Shown here piece after piece: positions 25,409 to 34,043 of a DNA stretch of 64,000 nt. Position 1 is the first letter of the stretch, and every line of letters starts with the position of its first letter. A program made the position numbers and the translations under genes. This DNA comes from UBA8296 sp031581145. Its GTDB lineage: Bacteria > Bacteroidota > Rhodothermia > Balneolales > Balneolaceae. Below the pieces are notes generated by a model, which saw only the letters and a list, made by a program, of their open reading frames with translations, did not search any database and had not been told where the DNA came from. The DNA lies in NCBI GenBank assembly GCA_031581145.1, contig JAVLBP010000007.1:15228-79227 (forward strand). Reading direction: 5' to 3'.

Positions 25409-26397
25409 TTCGACGCTTGAGTTGAGGCGACGCCACGACCACTTGCGTCACTCTCCGAAGAGCCACTCAACAAGTATAGCACAGCCATTCGTACCGCCAC
25501 ACCATTCGTGACCTGATCCAGAATAAAGGCTCGATCACTATCTGCCACAGCGTCCTGAAGCTCTACACCCCGGTTAATAGGCCCAGGATGCATAATGTTC
25601 AGATCTGGAAACATCTCTAAGTGCTCCATTTTGATGCCATATTTTTGATGGTATTCTCCTAGGCTTGGAATACGCCCAGGCACGTCGGCTTGACGCTCCA
25701 TCTGAATCCGCAGTGCAATGGCTACATCCGCCCATCCCAGCGTCTCCTCCAGGTGGTAACTTACATGTGCGCCCAAGGTTTCTGGGTAGAGTGGCATAAG
25801 TGTAGATGGACCACATATCATTACCTCTGCCCCCATCTTTTGAAGCCCGATGATATCCGATCGTACCACACGGCTGTGAGCGATGTCCCCGATAATGGCC
25901 ACGTTTAACCCTTCGAGTGAACCCATTTTCTGTTGCAGCGTAAACATGTCAAGCAATGCCTGCGTCGGGTGCTCATGAGCCCCATCACCCGCGTTCAAAA
26001 TGGCTGAATCCACACATCGGGTTAGATAATGTGGGACCCCAGGGCTCTTGTGACGAACGACCACCATATCCATTTTCATGGAGTCAATATTCTGGATGGT
26101 ATCACGCAACGACTCACCCTTGGAAACGCTTGAAGCCGACGTTGAGAAATTCACGACATCTGCACCCATGCGTCGTTGCGCGAGCTCAAACGACATCCGC
26201 GTTCGGGTGCTGTTCTCGTAAAAAAGGTTGACAATCGTTTTATCGCGAAGCGTAGGAATCTTTGGGACCGGTCGATCCAAAACCTCACGAAATCGTTCGG
26301 TCTGATTAAGCACATAGGCGATGTCATCCCGGCTATAATCGGCCAATCCAAGTAGGTGTTTTTGAGCGAACTGATACTCTTTTGGTATCGCAATCAT
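25405..26397 (-). CDS. pyrB: aspartate carbamoyltransferase, catalytic subunit
   Basis: The 330-residue protein has the carbamoyl-phosphate site F-Y-E-N-S-T-R-T-R (about 54-62), H-P-T-Q-A-L-L-D-M and the aspartate-site M-H-P-G-P-I-N-R-G-V-E-L. It catalyses the first committed step of pyrimidine synthesis, using carbamoyl phosphate from carAB in the same window. The start overlaps the pyrR stop (ATGA). No pyrI regulatory gene is seen. Gene order pyrR-pyrB implies control by PyrR. Confidence 0.97.
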   Translation of the reverse strand: MIAIPKEYQFAQKHLLGLADYSRDDIAYVLNQTERFREVLDRPVPKIPTLRDKTIVNLFYENSTRTRMSFELAQRRMGADVVNFSTSASSVSKGESLRDTIQNIDSMKMDMVVVRHKSPGVPHYLTRCVDSAILNAGDGAHEHPTQALLDMFTLQQKMGSLEGLNVAIIGDIAHSRVVRSDIIGLQKMGAEVMICGPSTLMPLYPETLGAHVSYHLEETLGWADVAIALRIQMERQADVPGRIPSLGEYHQKYGIKMEHLEMFPDLNIMHPGPINRGVELQDAVADSDRAFILDQVTNGVAVRMAVLYLLSGSSESDASGRGVASTQASK

Positions 26398-26945
26398 GCC
26401 TCGCCTCCATCAGTCGTCATCTCCACAACATCTACGGCATCCTCACCATCCATTTCTGAGACTCGTACGCGTACCTCTTCGTTTTCCTTCGTTGGTACGT
26501 CGACCCCAACAACATCGGGCGCAATCGGCAATTCGCGGTGACCACGGTCAACCATACAGCAAAATTTGATGGTCCGAGGCCGTCCATAATCTAAAATGGC
26601 ACTCATGGCTGAACGGACCGTTCGACCCGTAAACAAGACATCATCAACTAAAACAATATCTCGATCATACAAGTCAAACGGAATATCCGTCACTTTGACC
26701 TCGGGCATTTTTAGCTTGGTCCTGAAGTCGTCGCGGTAAAATGTGATGTCTAGCACGCCGAAGTCTAGATCAATGCCTGACGCTTGTTTGGCCGCTGCTT
26801 GAATACGCTTTGCCAGAAAGACTCCGCGAGATTGCATGCCGATAAGAGCAGGATAGGGAGCTGAATCAACGTTTTCCAATATCTGCATGGCAAACCTTTC
26901 ATAGGTTTGGTGCATCGCGTCATGGGTCATGATTCGGCGGCTCAT
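26394..26945 (-). CDS. pyrR: PyrR bifunctional regulator / uracil phosphoribosyltransferase
   Basis: The 183-residue protein has a type I phosphoribosyltransferase fold with the PRPP loop I-V-L-V-D-D-V-L-F-T-G-R-T (about 96-108) and the PyrR-type G-M-Q-S-R-G-V-F-L-A. In Bacillus the protein binds pyr mRNA leaders in response to UMP. The 81-base gap to sucC contains no clear binding loop, so autoregulation is not shown here. It is first gene of the pyrR-pyrB operon. Confidence 0.95.
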   Translation of the reverse strand: MSRRIMTHDAMHQTYERFAMQILENVDSAPYPALIGMQSRGVFLAKRIQAAAKQASGIDLDFGVLDITFYRDDFRTKLKMPEVKVTDIPFDLYDRDIVLVDDVLFTGRTVRSAMSAILDYGRPRTIKFCCMVDRGHRELPIAPDVVGVDVPTKENEEVRVRVSEMDGEDAVDVVEMTTDGGEA

Positions 26946-27026
26946 ACAATGAAATTTAGCGAAATCTTCAGCTAAAACCTTTTATCTTTCGCCCATCACA
27001 AAACGGCAATCTTTTCTTAAGACTAT

Positions 27027-28235
27027 ATGAATATCCACGAATACCAAGCCAAGGCTCTGCTTGCTGAGCATGGAGTTTCAGTTCCAGCGGGAAAAGCCGC
27101 AACTACGACAGAAGAGGCAACCAAGATTGCGAAGGAGATCTTCGACGGTGGATCAGGGCTTGTGGTTGTAAAAGCGCAAATTCATGCTGGCGGCCGTGGG
27201 AAAGGGAAAACAAAAAACAGCGGAGCCAAAGGTGTGATTCTCTGCAAGACCGTTGAGGAAGCCACGGCTGCAGCAGAAGCTCTATTGGGTGATGTGTTGG
27301 TAACAATCCAAACAGGCGAGGCTGGTCAAGAGGTTAAAACCGTTTATGTCACGGACGGCGTCGATATTGAGTCTGAATTCTACCTATCGATTCTCCTCGA
27401 CAGAACACGCAGTCAGCACGTTGTCATGGCCTCTACCGAAGGGGGTGTGGAGATTGAGCAAGTCGCTGAAGAGACGCCCGAAAAAATTATCAAAGAGTGG
27501 ATTGAGCCTGGACTCTCTCTACAACCCAGCCAAGCTCGCCGGTTAGCCTTCGCGTTAGGTCTGCAGGGTGATGCACTCAAAAGTGGTGTGAAGCTCTTTA
27601 TGAAGTTGTTCGATTTCTACGACAAAACGGATGCGAGTATGGTGGAGGTGAATCCGTTAGTCTTGACACCGGGTCAACAGGTGATCGCTTTGGATGCAAA
27701 AGTAACCTACGACGAAAACGCGTTGTATCGTCATGATGATCTTGCGGCTCTACGTGATGAATCAGAAGAAAATCCACTAGAGCTTGAAGCCTCCAAGTTT
27801 GGCTTGAATTATATCAAGCTGGATGGCAATGTTGGTTGTATGGTCAATGGCGCTGGGCTTGCCATGGCCACCATGGACATCATTAAGCTGTCGGGTGGCG
27901 AGCCGGCAAACTTCCTCGATGTTGGCGGTGGTGCCAATGTCGAAACGGTCAAAAACGGCTTTCGAATTATACTAGAGGACCCAAACGTCAAAGGAATTCT
28001 AATTAACATCTTTGGTGGAATTGTACGTTGTGATCGGGTTGCTAATGGGATTCTAGAGGCCATCAAAGACCCTGAAATCGCGAAAAAAGTAGAGCAGGTT
28101 CCCATCATCGTTCGCCTTCAAGGGACCAATGCTGAAGAAGCGAAGGAAATTATTGACGGAAGTGGACTCAATGTCATTTCAGCCGTATTGCTAAAGGAAG
28201 CGGCCGAAGAGGTGTCCAAAATCTTCGCTGCGTAA
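27027..28235 (+). CDS. sucC: succinyl-CoA synthetase, beta subunit (ADP-forming)
   Basis: The 402-residue protein has an ATP-grasp half (about 2-205; M-N-I-H-E-Y-Q-A-K-A-L-L) and a C-terminal ligase half with G-G-G-A-N and N-I-F-G-G-I-V-R-C-D. It converts succinyl-CoA, ADP and phosphate to succinate, CoA and ATP in the TCA cycle, together with an alpha subunit. The partner sucD is not next to it. The gene ends in a degenerate tandem repeat. Confidence 0.97.
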   Translation: MNIHEYQAKALLAEHGVSVPAGKAATTTEEATKIAKEIFDGGSGLVVVKAQIHAGGRGKGKTKNSGAKGVILCKTVEEATAAAEALLGDVLVTIQTGEAGQEVKTVYVTDGVDIESEFYLSILLDRTRSQHVVMASTEGGVEIEQVAEETPEKIIKEWIEPGLSLQPSQARRLAFALGLQGDALKSGVKLFMKLFDFYDKTDASMVEVNPLVLTPGQQVIALDAKVTYDENALYRHDDLAALRDESEENPLELEASKFGLNYIKLDGNVGCMVNGAGLAMATMDIIKLSGGEPANFLDVGGGANVETVKNGFRIILEDPNVKGILINIFGGIVRCDRVANGILEAIKDPEIAKKVEQVPIIVRLQGTNAEEAKEIIDGSGLNVISAVLLKEAAEEVSKIFAA

Positions 28236-28321
28236 TTTTCACTACGTGATTTTCACAGCGCAATCTTTCGTTGCGCAATATTCACAGCTCAATCTTTCGC
28301 CGCTTGATTTTTCTCAGCGAG
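28219..28321. repeat. 29-bp degenerate tandem repeat containing the sucC stop codon
   Basis: The last codons of sucC (around ATCTTCGCTGCGTAATTTTC) are echoed twice downstream with a period of 29: AATCTTTCGTTGCGCAATAT and AATCTTTCGCCGCTTGATTT. The second copy can form the hairpin GCGCAA/TTGCGC (stem in 28258-28276). This fills the whole gap before bshA. Confidence 0.8.
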
Positions 28322-28328
28322 ACGTAGT

Positions 28329-29465
28329 CTACTGCCGTACGTTGGTCAAGCACTTCTGGTAAAACTCCTCGTACACCTGGACCACTTTGGACTGCTCGAA
28401 CACTTCAGCTCGAGCCCGAGCATTGTCAGACAAGCGCTGTTTCAAAGCGTCGTCTTGTAGAATCTTTAAGGTGTAATCGGCCATCGCCTCCACGTCATCC
28501 AAGTCAACCAGATACCCCGTTTCTCCATGAATATTCACTTCGGGAAGCCCTCCAATATTGGTAGACACCACCGGAACGCCGCATGCCATCGCCTCGAGTG
28601 CTGCCAGCCCAAAGGTCTCAGAACCACTGGGTAGCAAAAACACATCCGACATCGACAAGAGTTGCTCCACTTGCTCTTGCTTGCCTAAAAACCGTATATG
28701 ACGCAAAACGCCTAGCTCTTTTGCCAACGATTCGGCTTTGAGTCGCTCCGGCCCATCCCCAACCATGATCAGTTTAGCCGTGCCCCCCTTTTCCAGCAAT
28801 TTGGCCATCATTTCCACCAACACATTCACCCGCTTCACCTTCCGAAAATTGGAGACATGCATTAACAACGGCTCCCCTTCAGGCGCTAACTCGTGTCGTA
28901 GTACAGGGTTTGGAACTCTGGCAAACCGTTCCAAATCGATAAAATTTGGGATCACCTCCACATCTTGATGGATATCAAATTGCCGAATCGTCTCTGCTTT
29001 TAGGTATTCAGAGACCGCTGTTGTACCGTTGCTTTGGTTTAGCGAAAAATCGACAATTCGTTTATAGGTTGGATCTCGACCGACCAGGGTAATATCGGTG
29101 CCATGAAGGGTGGTCACGATGGGGACTTCAGCACCACGATCCCCTAGGATTTGACATGCAAGATAAGCGCTCGTCGTATGAGGGAGTGCATAATGGACAT
29201 GAAGCACGTCCAATGACTCGTTTTCGATGATGTGAGACAACATGTTGGCCAGAGCCAGACCATAAGGTGGATACTCAAAAAGAGGATATGATTGTACGGT
29301 AACTTCGTGATATACAATATTTGTCTCAAAGGCTTCAAGACGAGCAGGTCTAGCATACGAGATCATATGAACGGTATGACCTCTTTTAGCCAATCCCTTG
29401 GCTAGTTCTGTAGCGACGACCCCACTCCCACCAAATGTGGGGTAACAAACGATCCCGATATTCAT
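28329..29465 (-). CDS. bshA: N-acetyl-alpha-D-glucosaminyl L-malate synthase
   Basis: The 378-residue GT4 enzyme carries the BshA N-terminal signature C-Y-P-T-F-G-G-S-G-V-V-A-T-E-L, then H-V-H-Y-A-L-P-H and a donor site S-E-T-F-G-L-A-A-L-E-A-M-A. It joins L-malate to UDP-GlcNAc as the first step of bacillithiol synthesis, a thiol used by Firmicutes and Bacteroidetes. It is monocistronic here and divergent from yebC. Confidence 0.95.
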   Translation of the reverse strand: MNIGIVCYPTFGGSGVVATELAKGLAKRGHTVHMISYARPARLEAFETNIVYHEVTVQSYPLFEYPPYGLALANMLSHIIENESLDVLHVHYALPHTTSAYLACQILGDRGAEVPIVTTLHGTDITLVGRDPTYKRIVDFSLNQSNGTTAVSEYLKAETIRQFDIHQDVEVIPNFIDLERFARVPNPVLRHELAPEGEPLLMHVSNFRKVKRVNVLVEMMAKLLEKGGTAKLIMVGDGPERLKAESLAKELGVLRHIRFLGKQEQVEQLLSMSDVFLLPSGSETFGLAALEAMACGVPVVSTNIGGLPEVNIHGETGYLVDLDDVEAMADYTLKILQDDALKQRLSDNARARAEVFEQSKVVQVYEEFYQKCLTNVRQ

Positions 29466-29524
29466 GATTTACAGTTGAATGGTGTATCTTTTTCTCTTGG
29501 TAAAACTCTCCTAAACTTAACACC

Positions 29525-30280
29525 ATGGCAGGACATTCCAAGTGGGCAAATATTCGCCATAAAAAGGCGAAAGAAGATTTAAAACGGGCCAAGGTCTTTA
29601 CAAAATTAACCCGTGAAATCACCATTGCAGCTCGAGAGGGTGGCGATGCTGTGGAGTCTAATGCCCGTTTGGCACTCGCAGTGGATAGTGCAAAAGCTGC
29701 TAATGTCCCAAAGGACAAAATTCAAAAGGCCATTGATAAAGGTGCTGGCAAGGATAACAAAGAGGGTGAGATTTTTACAGAGGTCTCCTATGAGGGGTAT
29801 GGCCCTGGTGGCGTTGCCTTTATTTTGGAGGGAACCAGCAATAATGTTCATCGAACCGCTGGGGAGGTTCGTCATATGTTTTCGAAAGGTGGTGGGAATC
29901 TGGGCGAAACAGGGTCTGTAAACTACCTGTTTGAAACGAAGGGTCGGCTTGAGTTTGCCACAAACGCTGAGGATGAGTGGCCCATTTTGGAAACTCTTGA
30001 AGAGTATTTGGTCGATGTAGAACTCTTTTACGGGCGTGCTGAGGTGATGACTGCTCGGGATGAACTCATGGCGGTCAAGAATGTGTTAACCATGTCAGGC
30101 ACGTCCGTTGAAAGTGCTGAACTGGTGAAGGTGCCTGTGACGACAGTCGAGGTCGATGAAGAAACATACATCAAAAATCTAGAGCTCTATCAGAGGTTCG
30201 AGGAGAATATGGATATTAGTGCCATTTTTTGGACTCTTGCCCCAAATGAAGAGTTTGAGCAAAAATATTTTAATGGGTAA
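29525..30280 (+). CDS. yebC: YebC/PmpR family DNA-binding / translation-associated protein
   Basis: The 251-residue protein begins M-A-G-H-S-K-W-A-N-I-R-H-K-K-A, the family signature, and spans its three usual domains. Relatives act as transcription regulators or relieve ribosome stalling at proline stretches. Its last bases overlap possible starts of the batC-like gene, so it heads a yebC-bat operon. Confidence 0.96.
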   Translation: MAGHSKWANIRHKKAKEDLKRAKVFTKLTREITIAAREGGDAVESNARLALAVDSAKAANVPKDKIQKAIDKGAGKDNKEGEIFTEVSYEGYGPGGVAFILEGTSNNVHRTAGEVRHMFSKGGGNLGETGSVNYLFETKGRLEFATNAEDEWPILETLEEYLVDVELFYGRAEVMTARDELMAVKNVLTMSGTSVESAELVKVPVTTVEVDEETYIKNLELYQRFEENMDISAIFWTLAPNEEFEQKYFNG

Positions 30281-30290
30281 TACGTTTTCA

Positions 30291-31184
30291 ATGCCTATGA
30301 AACCACAAACCTCACATACTATCCAGAGCATGGTCAGCTTGATTCGTTCACTGGCTACAGTTTTGCTGGTTTTTAGCTCATTAGTTCTTCTACATGTCAA
30401 TCCCTTACATGGTCAATCTTCTCCCCTAACGCCTTGGGTTCAGCCAGAAAAAGAGGCAAATGAGCTCTATAATAAAGGGACCTATGATCGAGCAGCGGAA
30501 GCATATCGGGGATTGTTGCAACAGCAGCCTGTTGATCAAGACAAACCGAGCCAAACACAACCTAAGCTCTGGTTCAATTTGGGGAACTCATTAGCGAAAC
30601 TTGGCGATACCGATAAGGCTATAGAATCATATGACGCGTTCAAGGAATCAGGTAATTTGCAAAGCTTTGATCCCAGCGAATTATCCAAGGCTGACTACAA
30701 CAAAGGCACTTTACTTGCACAACAAGACCCTGAAGCCGCGATTGATGCGTTGAAGCAAGCGTTAAAAGCCAATCCACAAGATGCTGATGCCAAGCATAAT
30801 CTGGAAATGTTGCTCCAACAACAGCAACAAAATCAGCAGAATCAACAACAGAACAATCAAAACCAGGACCAAGATTCTGATCAAAACTCTGAGCAAAATC
30901 CCGATCAAAACGAAAATCAAGAGCCACAAGACCCAAATTCTGATCAAAATCAGGATGGACAAAATCAAGATTCAGAGCAAAACCAGGACGGCCAAAACCA
31001 AGATCCAAACCAGCAAAATCAGCCTCCACCACAACAACAGCCTCAGCAAGGTCAAGCCCCGTCCATGCAACCAAGAGAAGCTGAAGCACTCTTGGACGCA
31101 TTAGAGCAAAAAGAGAAGGATCTGCTCAAAGAGATGAAAAAAGAGGCGAAGGAACAACAAAATCGGAAGACCAAAGATTGGTAA
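30291..31184 (+). CDS. batC: BatC-like TPR protein with Gln/Asn-rich segment
   Basis: The protein is 297 residues from ATG 30291; ATG 30273, 30297 and 30330 are also possible. The hydrophobic signal segment (about 17-35) ends near L-H-G-Q. Three tetratricopeptide repeats (about 50-180) contain W-F-N-L-G-N-S-L-A-K-L-G and A-D-Y-N-K-G. A 75-residue tract of Gln, Asn, Asp and Pro follows, then A-L-L-D-A-L-E-Q-K-E-K-D-L-L typical of BatC C-termini. Bat proteins of Bacteroides form a periplasmic or membrane complex linked to oxygen tolerance. The Gln/Asn tract is a repeat of CAAAATCA-type codons. Confidence 0.82.
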   Translation: MPMKPQTSHTIQSMVSLIRSLATVLLVFSSLVLLHVNPLHGQSSPLTPWVQPEKEANELYNKGTYDRAAEAYRGLLQQQPVDQDKPSQTQPKLWFNLGNSLAKLGDTDKAIESYDAFKESGNLQSFDPSELSKADYNKGTLLAQQDPEAAIDALKQALKANPQDADAKHNLEMLLQQQQQNQQNQQQNNQNQDQDSDQNSEQNPDQNENQEPQDPNSDQNQDGQNQDSEQNQDGQNQDPNQQNQPPPQQQPQQGQAPSMQPREAEALLDALEQKEKDLLKEMKKEAKEQQNRKTKDW

Positions 31185-31222
31185 ACCAGGTGATGATGTC
31201 TACATGGAACCCATGGATACAT

Positions 31223-31285
31223 CATGTCCTACAGCGGATGGACATATGTCATGTCCTACAGTGGATACAGTGGATGGACACACGT
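31223..31285 (+). repeat. 27-bp duplication with an internal 9-bp duplication at the batD 5' end
   Basis: A 27-bp unit starting CATGTCCTACAG (31223-31249) is repeated from 31250, where the second copy gains an extra 9 bp (CAGTGGATA). Both lengths are multiples of three. In the longest reading frame they encode H-V-L-Q-R-M-D-I-C and H-V-L-Q-W-I-Q-W-M-D-T. Confidence 0.85.
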
Positions 31286-33106
31286 CGTGATGTTCGGCTT
31301 CGAGGGGTTGTAGCTGCTTGTGCAATGATGGCCATGTCGTTGATCAACACGCCTTTGGCCCAGGGGCAAACCCCAGAGATACAAGCGACGCTCTCCAACA
31401 CCATTATTTATACTGGTGAATCCTTCAATCTGAGCATTGAGATCAAAAACGGAGCGTTTTCAAGCGCTGATTATCCTCAAATTGGCCAAATTCCTGGGGC
31501 AAGAGTCCTAAACAGGGTCCCATCACGTTCATCGAGCTACCAAATTATTAATGGGAACGCCTCATCGTCATTGACCTACACCTACACGTTGATGGCAGAA
31601 CGTGAGGGCTCATTTGAGATCCCTGCTTTGGAGGTGGTGATTGATGGCGAGACGTTCACCACAGATCCTATACCCTTTCAGGTGCAATCTGCTTCAGCAG
31701 GCGCATCAGCTGACGACGGCTCGATTCCTGATATTTTTATAGAGATGGAATTTGAGGATTCCACACCTGTGCTTGGACAAGAGATGCTAGCGGAAGTGGT
31801 CCTCTATTTTCGCGATGGGCTTGAGGTGCAGTCGTTTCAACCCTTGACAGGATGGAGTGCAGATGGCTTATGGAAAGAAGAATTAGAGGGGCAGGCTCAA
31901 CCGCGGGCTGAGGATGCGTTAATCCAAGGCCAACGATTTCGTCGTGCCACGCTGCTAAAATTTATAGTCTTTCCTACACGTACAGGATCTCTTCTTGTTG
32001 ACCCATTCCCAATGGTGCTTGGAGTCCGTTCACAAGTATCAAGTCGAGATCCCTTTGGCAGCATTTTTGACAGTTTTGGGACTAATCTGCGACGCGTGAC
32101 GCTGCAAACCGAGGAGGTTAATTTAGATGTGGAGCGCCCCGATAATCCACCAAATGTAGATTTCGTTTTAGATGCTGTAGGTTCGTTTACCGTTACAAGG
32201 AGTGCTTCTGCCCGTGAGGTGCAGGTGGGCGAAGGGATTGAGATCACCACCACGTTGAAAGGATCGGGGAACCTCCCACTATTGACCCGTCCCCAATGGG
32301 CGTACCCTGAAAACTGGCAAGAGTATTCACCCCAAGAAGCCTCCGATTTTCGAGCTCGGAATGAGCGGGTTGAGGGACAAAAAACGTTTACAGATCTTGT
32401 TGTCCCTTCTGAGGCAGGCCGAAGTGAAATTCCCGCAGTTGACGTTGCTTATTTCAACCCATCAATAGCTCAATGGGAAGTGACCTCACTGCCTGCCATT
32501 CCGCTTATTGCTCGTGAAGCATTAGGACAAACACCGGTCAAGCTCGCAGATGCCGCTCGGCAGTTTCCGATGATGGGTGGGGGGCCAAGCTGGATTCAAA
32601 CTGTTTCTATCACGACGTGGTTCTGGCAACAAGGTACCTGGATCACCCGTGTGGCACTCCCAACGGGCCTAGGCCTCGGTTTGTGGATTGTGGTGATGGC
32701 ACGTCGAGTCAGGGAAAAACAAGCGCCCACAAGGCGACGACATGCGGCAGCAAAAACCCTTCTTAGCCAATGTGAAGAGCACGAACATCAAATACATGAG
32801 CTTGAACCCTCATCCAAAGAGATTCAACAACGCTACACAACGTTGGTCCAACAAGTACTTGATTATCTTCGGCTAAAACTTCAACACCCAACGGGGGCTT
32901 TCACCTTAGCAGATGCAGAGAGGCAGATGGAGTCGATGGCGATAGATCATGATTTTCTGGAGCGTTCACGGGTGCTATTCAAGCAACTTTCTCGGATGTC
33001 ATACTCCCCAGCAGCCTCAGAGGAGAAACTCCGAGAAGATCTTCGTGCCGTTCGTGAGTGGGTAGAGTTCGCAGAAGAGTTCCTGAACCAAAAAAAGAGC
33101 TCATGA
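31274..33106 (+). CDS. batD: BatD-like oxygen-tolerance membrane protein
   Basis: The protein is 610 residues from ATG 31274, where a good signal peptide begins (M-D-T-R-R-D-V-R-L-R then A-C-A-M-M-A-M-S, cleavage near L-A-Q-G-Q). The frame is open back to 31178, with ATGs at 31193 and 31196. It contains Ig-like BatD domains (about 30-430), including Y-T-G-E-S-F-N-L and A-R-E-V-Q-V-G-E-G-I-E-I, a membrane helix (about 480-500), and a helical cytoplasmic tail. It overlaps the batE-like start (ATGA). BatA and BatB are not in the window. Confidence 0.85.
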   Translation: MDTRRDVRLRGVVAACAMMAMSLINTPLAQGQTPEIQATLSNTIIYTGESFNLSIEIKNGAFSSADYPQIGQIPGARVLNRVPSRSSSYQIINGNASSSLTYTYTLMAEREGSFEIPALEVVIDGETFTTDPIPFQVQSASAGASADDGSIPDIFIEMEFEDSTPVLGQEMLAEVVLYFRDGLEVQSFQPLTGWSADGLWKEELEGQAQPRAEDALIQGQRFRRATLLKFIVFPTRTGSLLVDPFPMVLGVRSQVSSRDPFGSIFDSFGTNLRRVTLQTEEVNLDVERPDNPPNVDFVLDAVGSFTVTRSASAREVQVGEGIEITTTLKGSGNLPLLTRPQWAYPENWQEYSPQEASDFRARNERVEGQKTFTDLVVPSEAGRSEIPAVDVAYFNPSIAQWEVTSLPAIPLIAREALGQTPVKLADAARQFPMMGGGPSWIQTVSITTWFWQQGTWITRVALPTGLGLGLWIVVMARRVREKQAPTRRRHAAAKTLLSQCEEHEHQIHELEPSSKEIQQRYTTLVQQVLDYLRLKLQHPTGAFTLADAERQMESMAIDHDFLERSRVLFKQLSRMSYSPAASEEKLREDLRAVREWVEFAEEFLNQKKSS

Positions 33107-33975
33107 GTGTTGGCCTAATTTTTACTGTGCTAATGCAGGTCATGTTACAAGGTGAGGTACGTGATCCGTCCTCTGACATTCAATCCGCGCATGAAGCCCG
33201 CTTGGTTGACGCAATCGACGCCTATCGTAGTGGACAAATTATAGAGTCGTATGAAGCACTCCATCAGATTGTAGCAGAGGGTGGTCAAGCTCCAGAACTC
33301 TTTTTTAATTTAGGTGTAGCATCGAACCGAATGGGGCGATTAGGCGAATCGATGGGGTGGTTTGTTCTTGCCTCTAAGGATCCAAGACTCGAAACTGAAG
33401 CACTGGATGCCTATAACTCCGTGCAAGAACAATTACCCTTCACCATTCCTGTGCTTCCAAAAACCCCTTGGCAACGTAGCTTTGATACGATTCAAGGGGC
33501 TTTTACGCCCGATGGGTGGTCATGGGTGCTTTCCATTGGTTTATACATCATTGTCCTAGGTCTAGGGCTACGCTTGTTTACTGCACTGCCGTGGCGGTAC
33601 AATGTTTCGATAAGTGGTCTTGGTGCTGTGATGGCCCTGTTTGCTTCGATCATGTTGTGGTCTGGTGCAGCACAATACGCCGATACCGTAAAAGGGTATG
33701 TCACTGCAGAATCGGTGAGGCTCTATGATGACCCTAATGAGGAGTTACCTAGTGAAACCACAGCATACGAAGGGGTCGAGTTTCAGTTACGAATGAGTGC
33801 ACTCAATTCGTATGCATTAACGAAGAGCTCAGAAAGCAACGCTGAGAACATCGACATGGACTCAACATTCCCCATCCCGGATTGGCTGCCCGTCACGCTG
33901 TCCAATGGGTCCTCAGGCTGGCTCCAATCTGAGGATGTATTCCTTGCCGATACCCGTTATCTTGGCTCCATGTAA
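33103..33975 (+). CDS. batE: BatE-like TPR and SH3-like membrane protein
   Basis: The 290-residue protein starts at the ATG overlapping the batD stop. A longer frame to 33058 lies inside batD. TPR-like helices (about 30-105) contain L-F-F-N-L-G-V-A-S-N-R-M-G. Two membrane helices (about 140-160 and 165-190) follow, then a small beta domain (about 200-285) with A-E-S-V-R-L-Y-D-D-P and W-L-Q-S, resembling the SH3 part of BatE. It completes a BatC-D-E trio. Confidence 0.8.
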   Translation: MSVGLIFTVLMQVMLQGEVRDPSSDIQSAHEARLVDAIDAYRSGQIIESYEALHQIVAEGGQAPELFFNLGVASNRMGRLGESMGWFVLASKDPRLETEALDAYNSVQEQLPFTIPVLPKTPWQRSFDTIQGAFTPDGWSWVLSIGLYIIVLGLGLRLFTALPWRYNVSISGLGAVMALFASIMLWSGAAQYADTVKGYVTAESVRLYDDPNEELPSETTAYEGVEFQLRMSALNSYALTKSSESNAENIDMDSTFPIPDWLPVTLSNGSSGWLQSEDVFLADTRYLGSM

Positions 33976-34043
33976 ACAAGACGCATTCACAAGTCGGCGT
34001 TGTACAACGTTCGATTCAATATCTAAGCCTACGACCACCACAT

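Noticed and set aside
27027..28235. Loss of sucD as a sign of a broken operon
   Set aside because: sucC and sucD are commonly separate in this group, and sucC itself is intact.
28249..28306. Possible short CRISPR array after sucC
   Set aside because: The 29-bp units are contiguous, diverged and without spacers, and they resemble the end of sucC.
30640..31101. Long minus-strand frame opposite the BatC Gln/Asn tract
   Set aside because: It arises from the low-complexity codons of the real gene on the other strand and has no recognisable start context or family.
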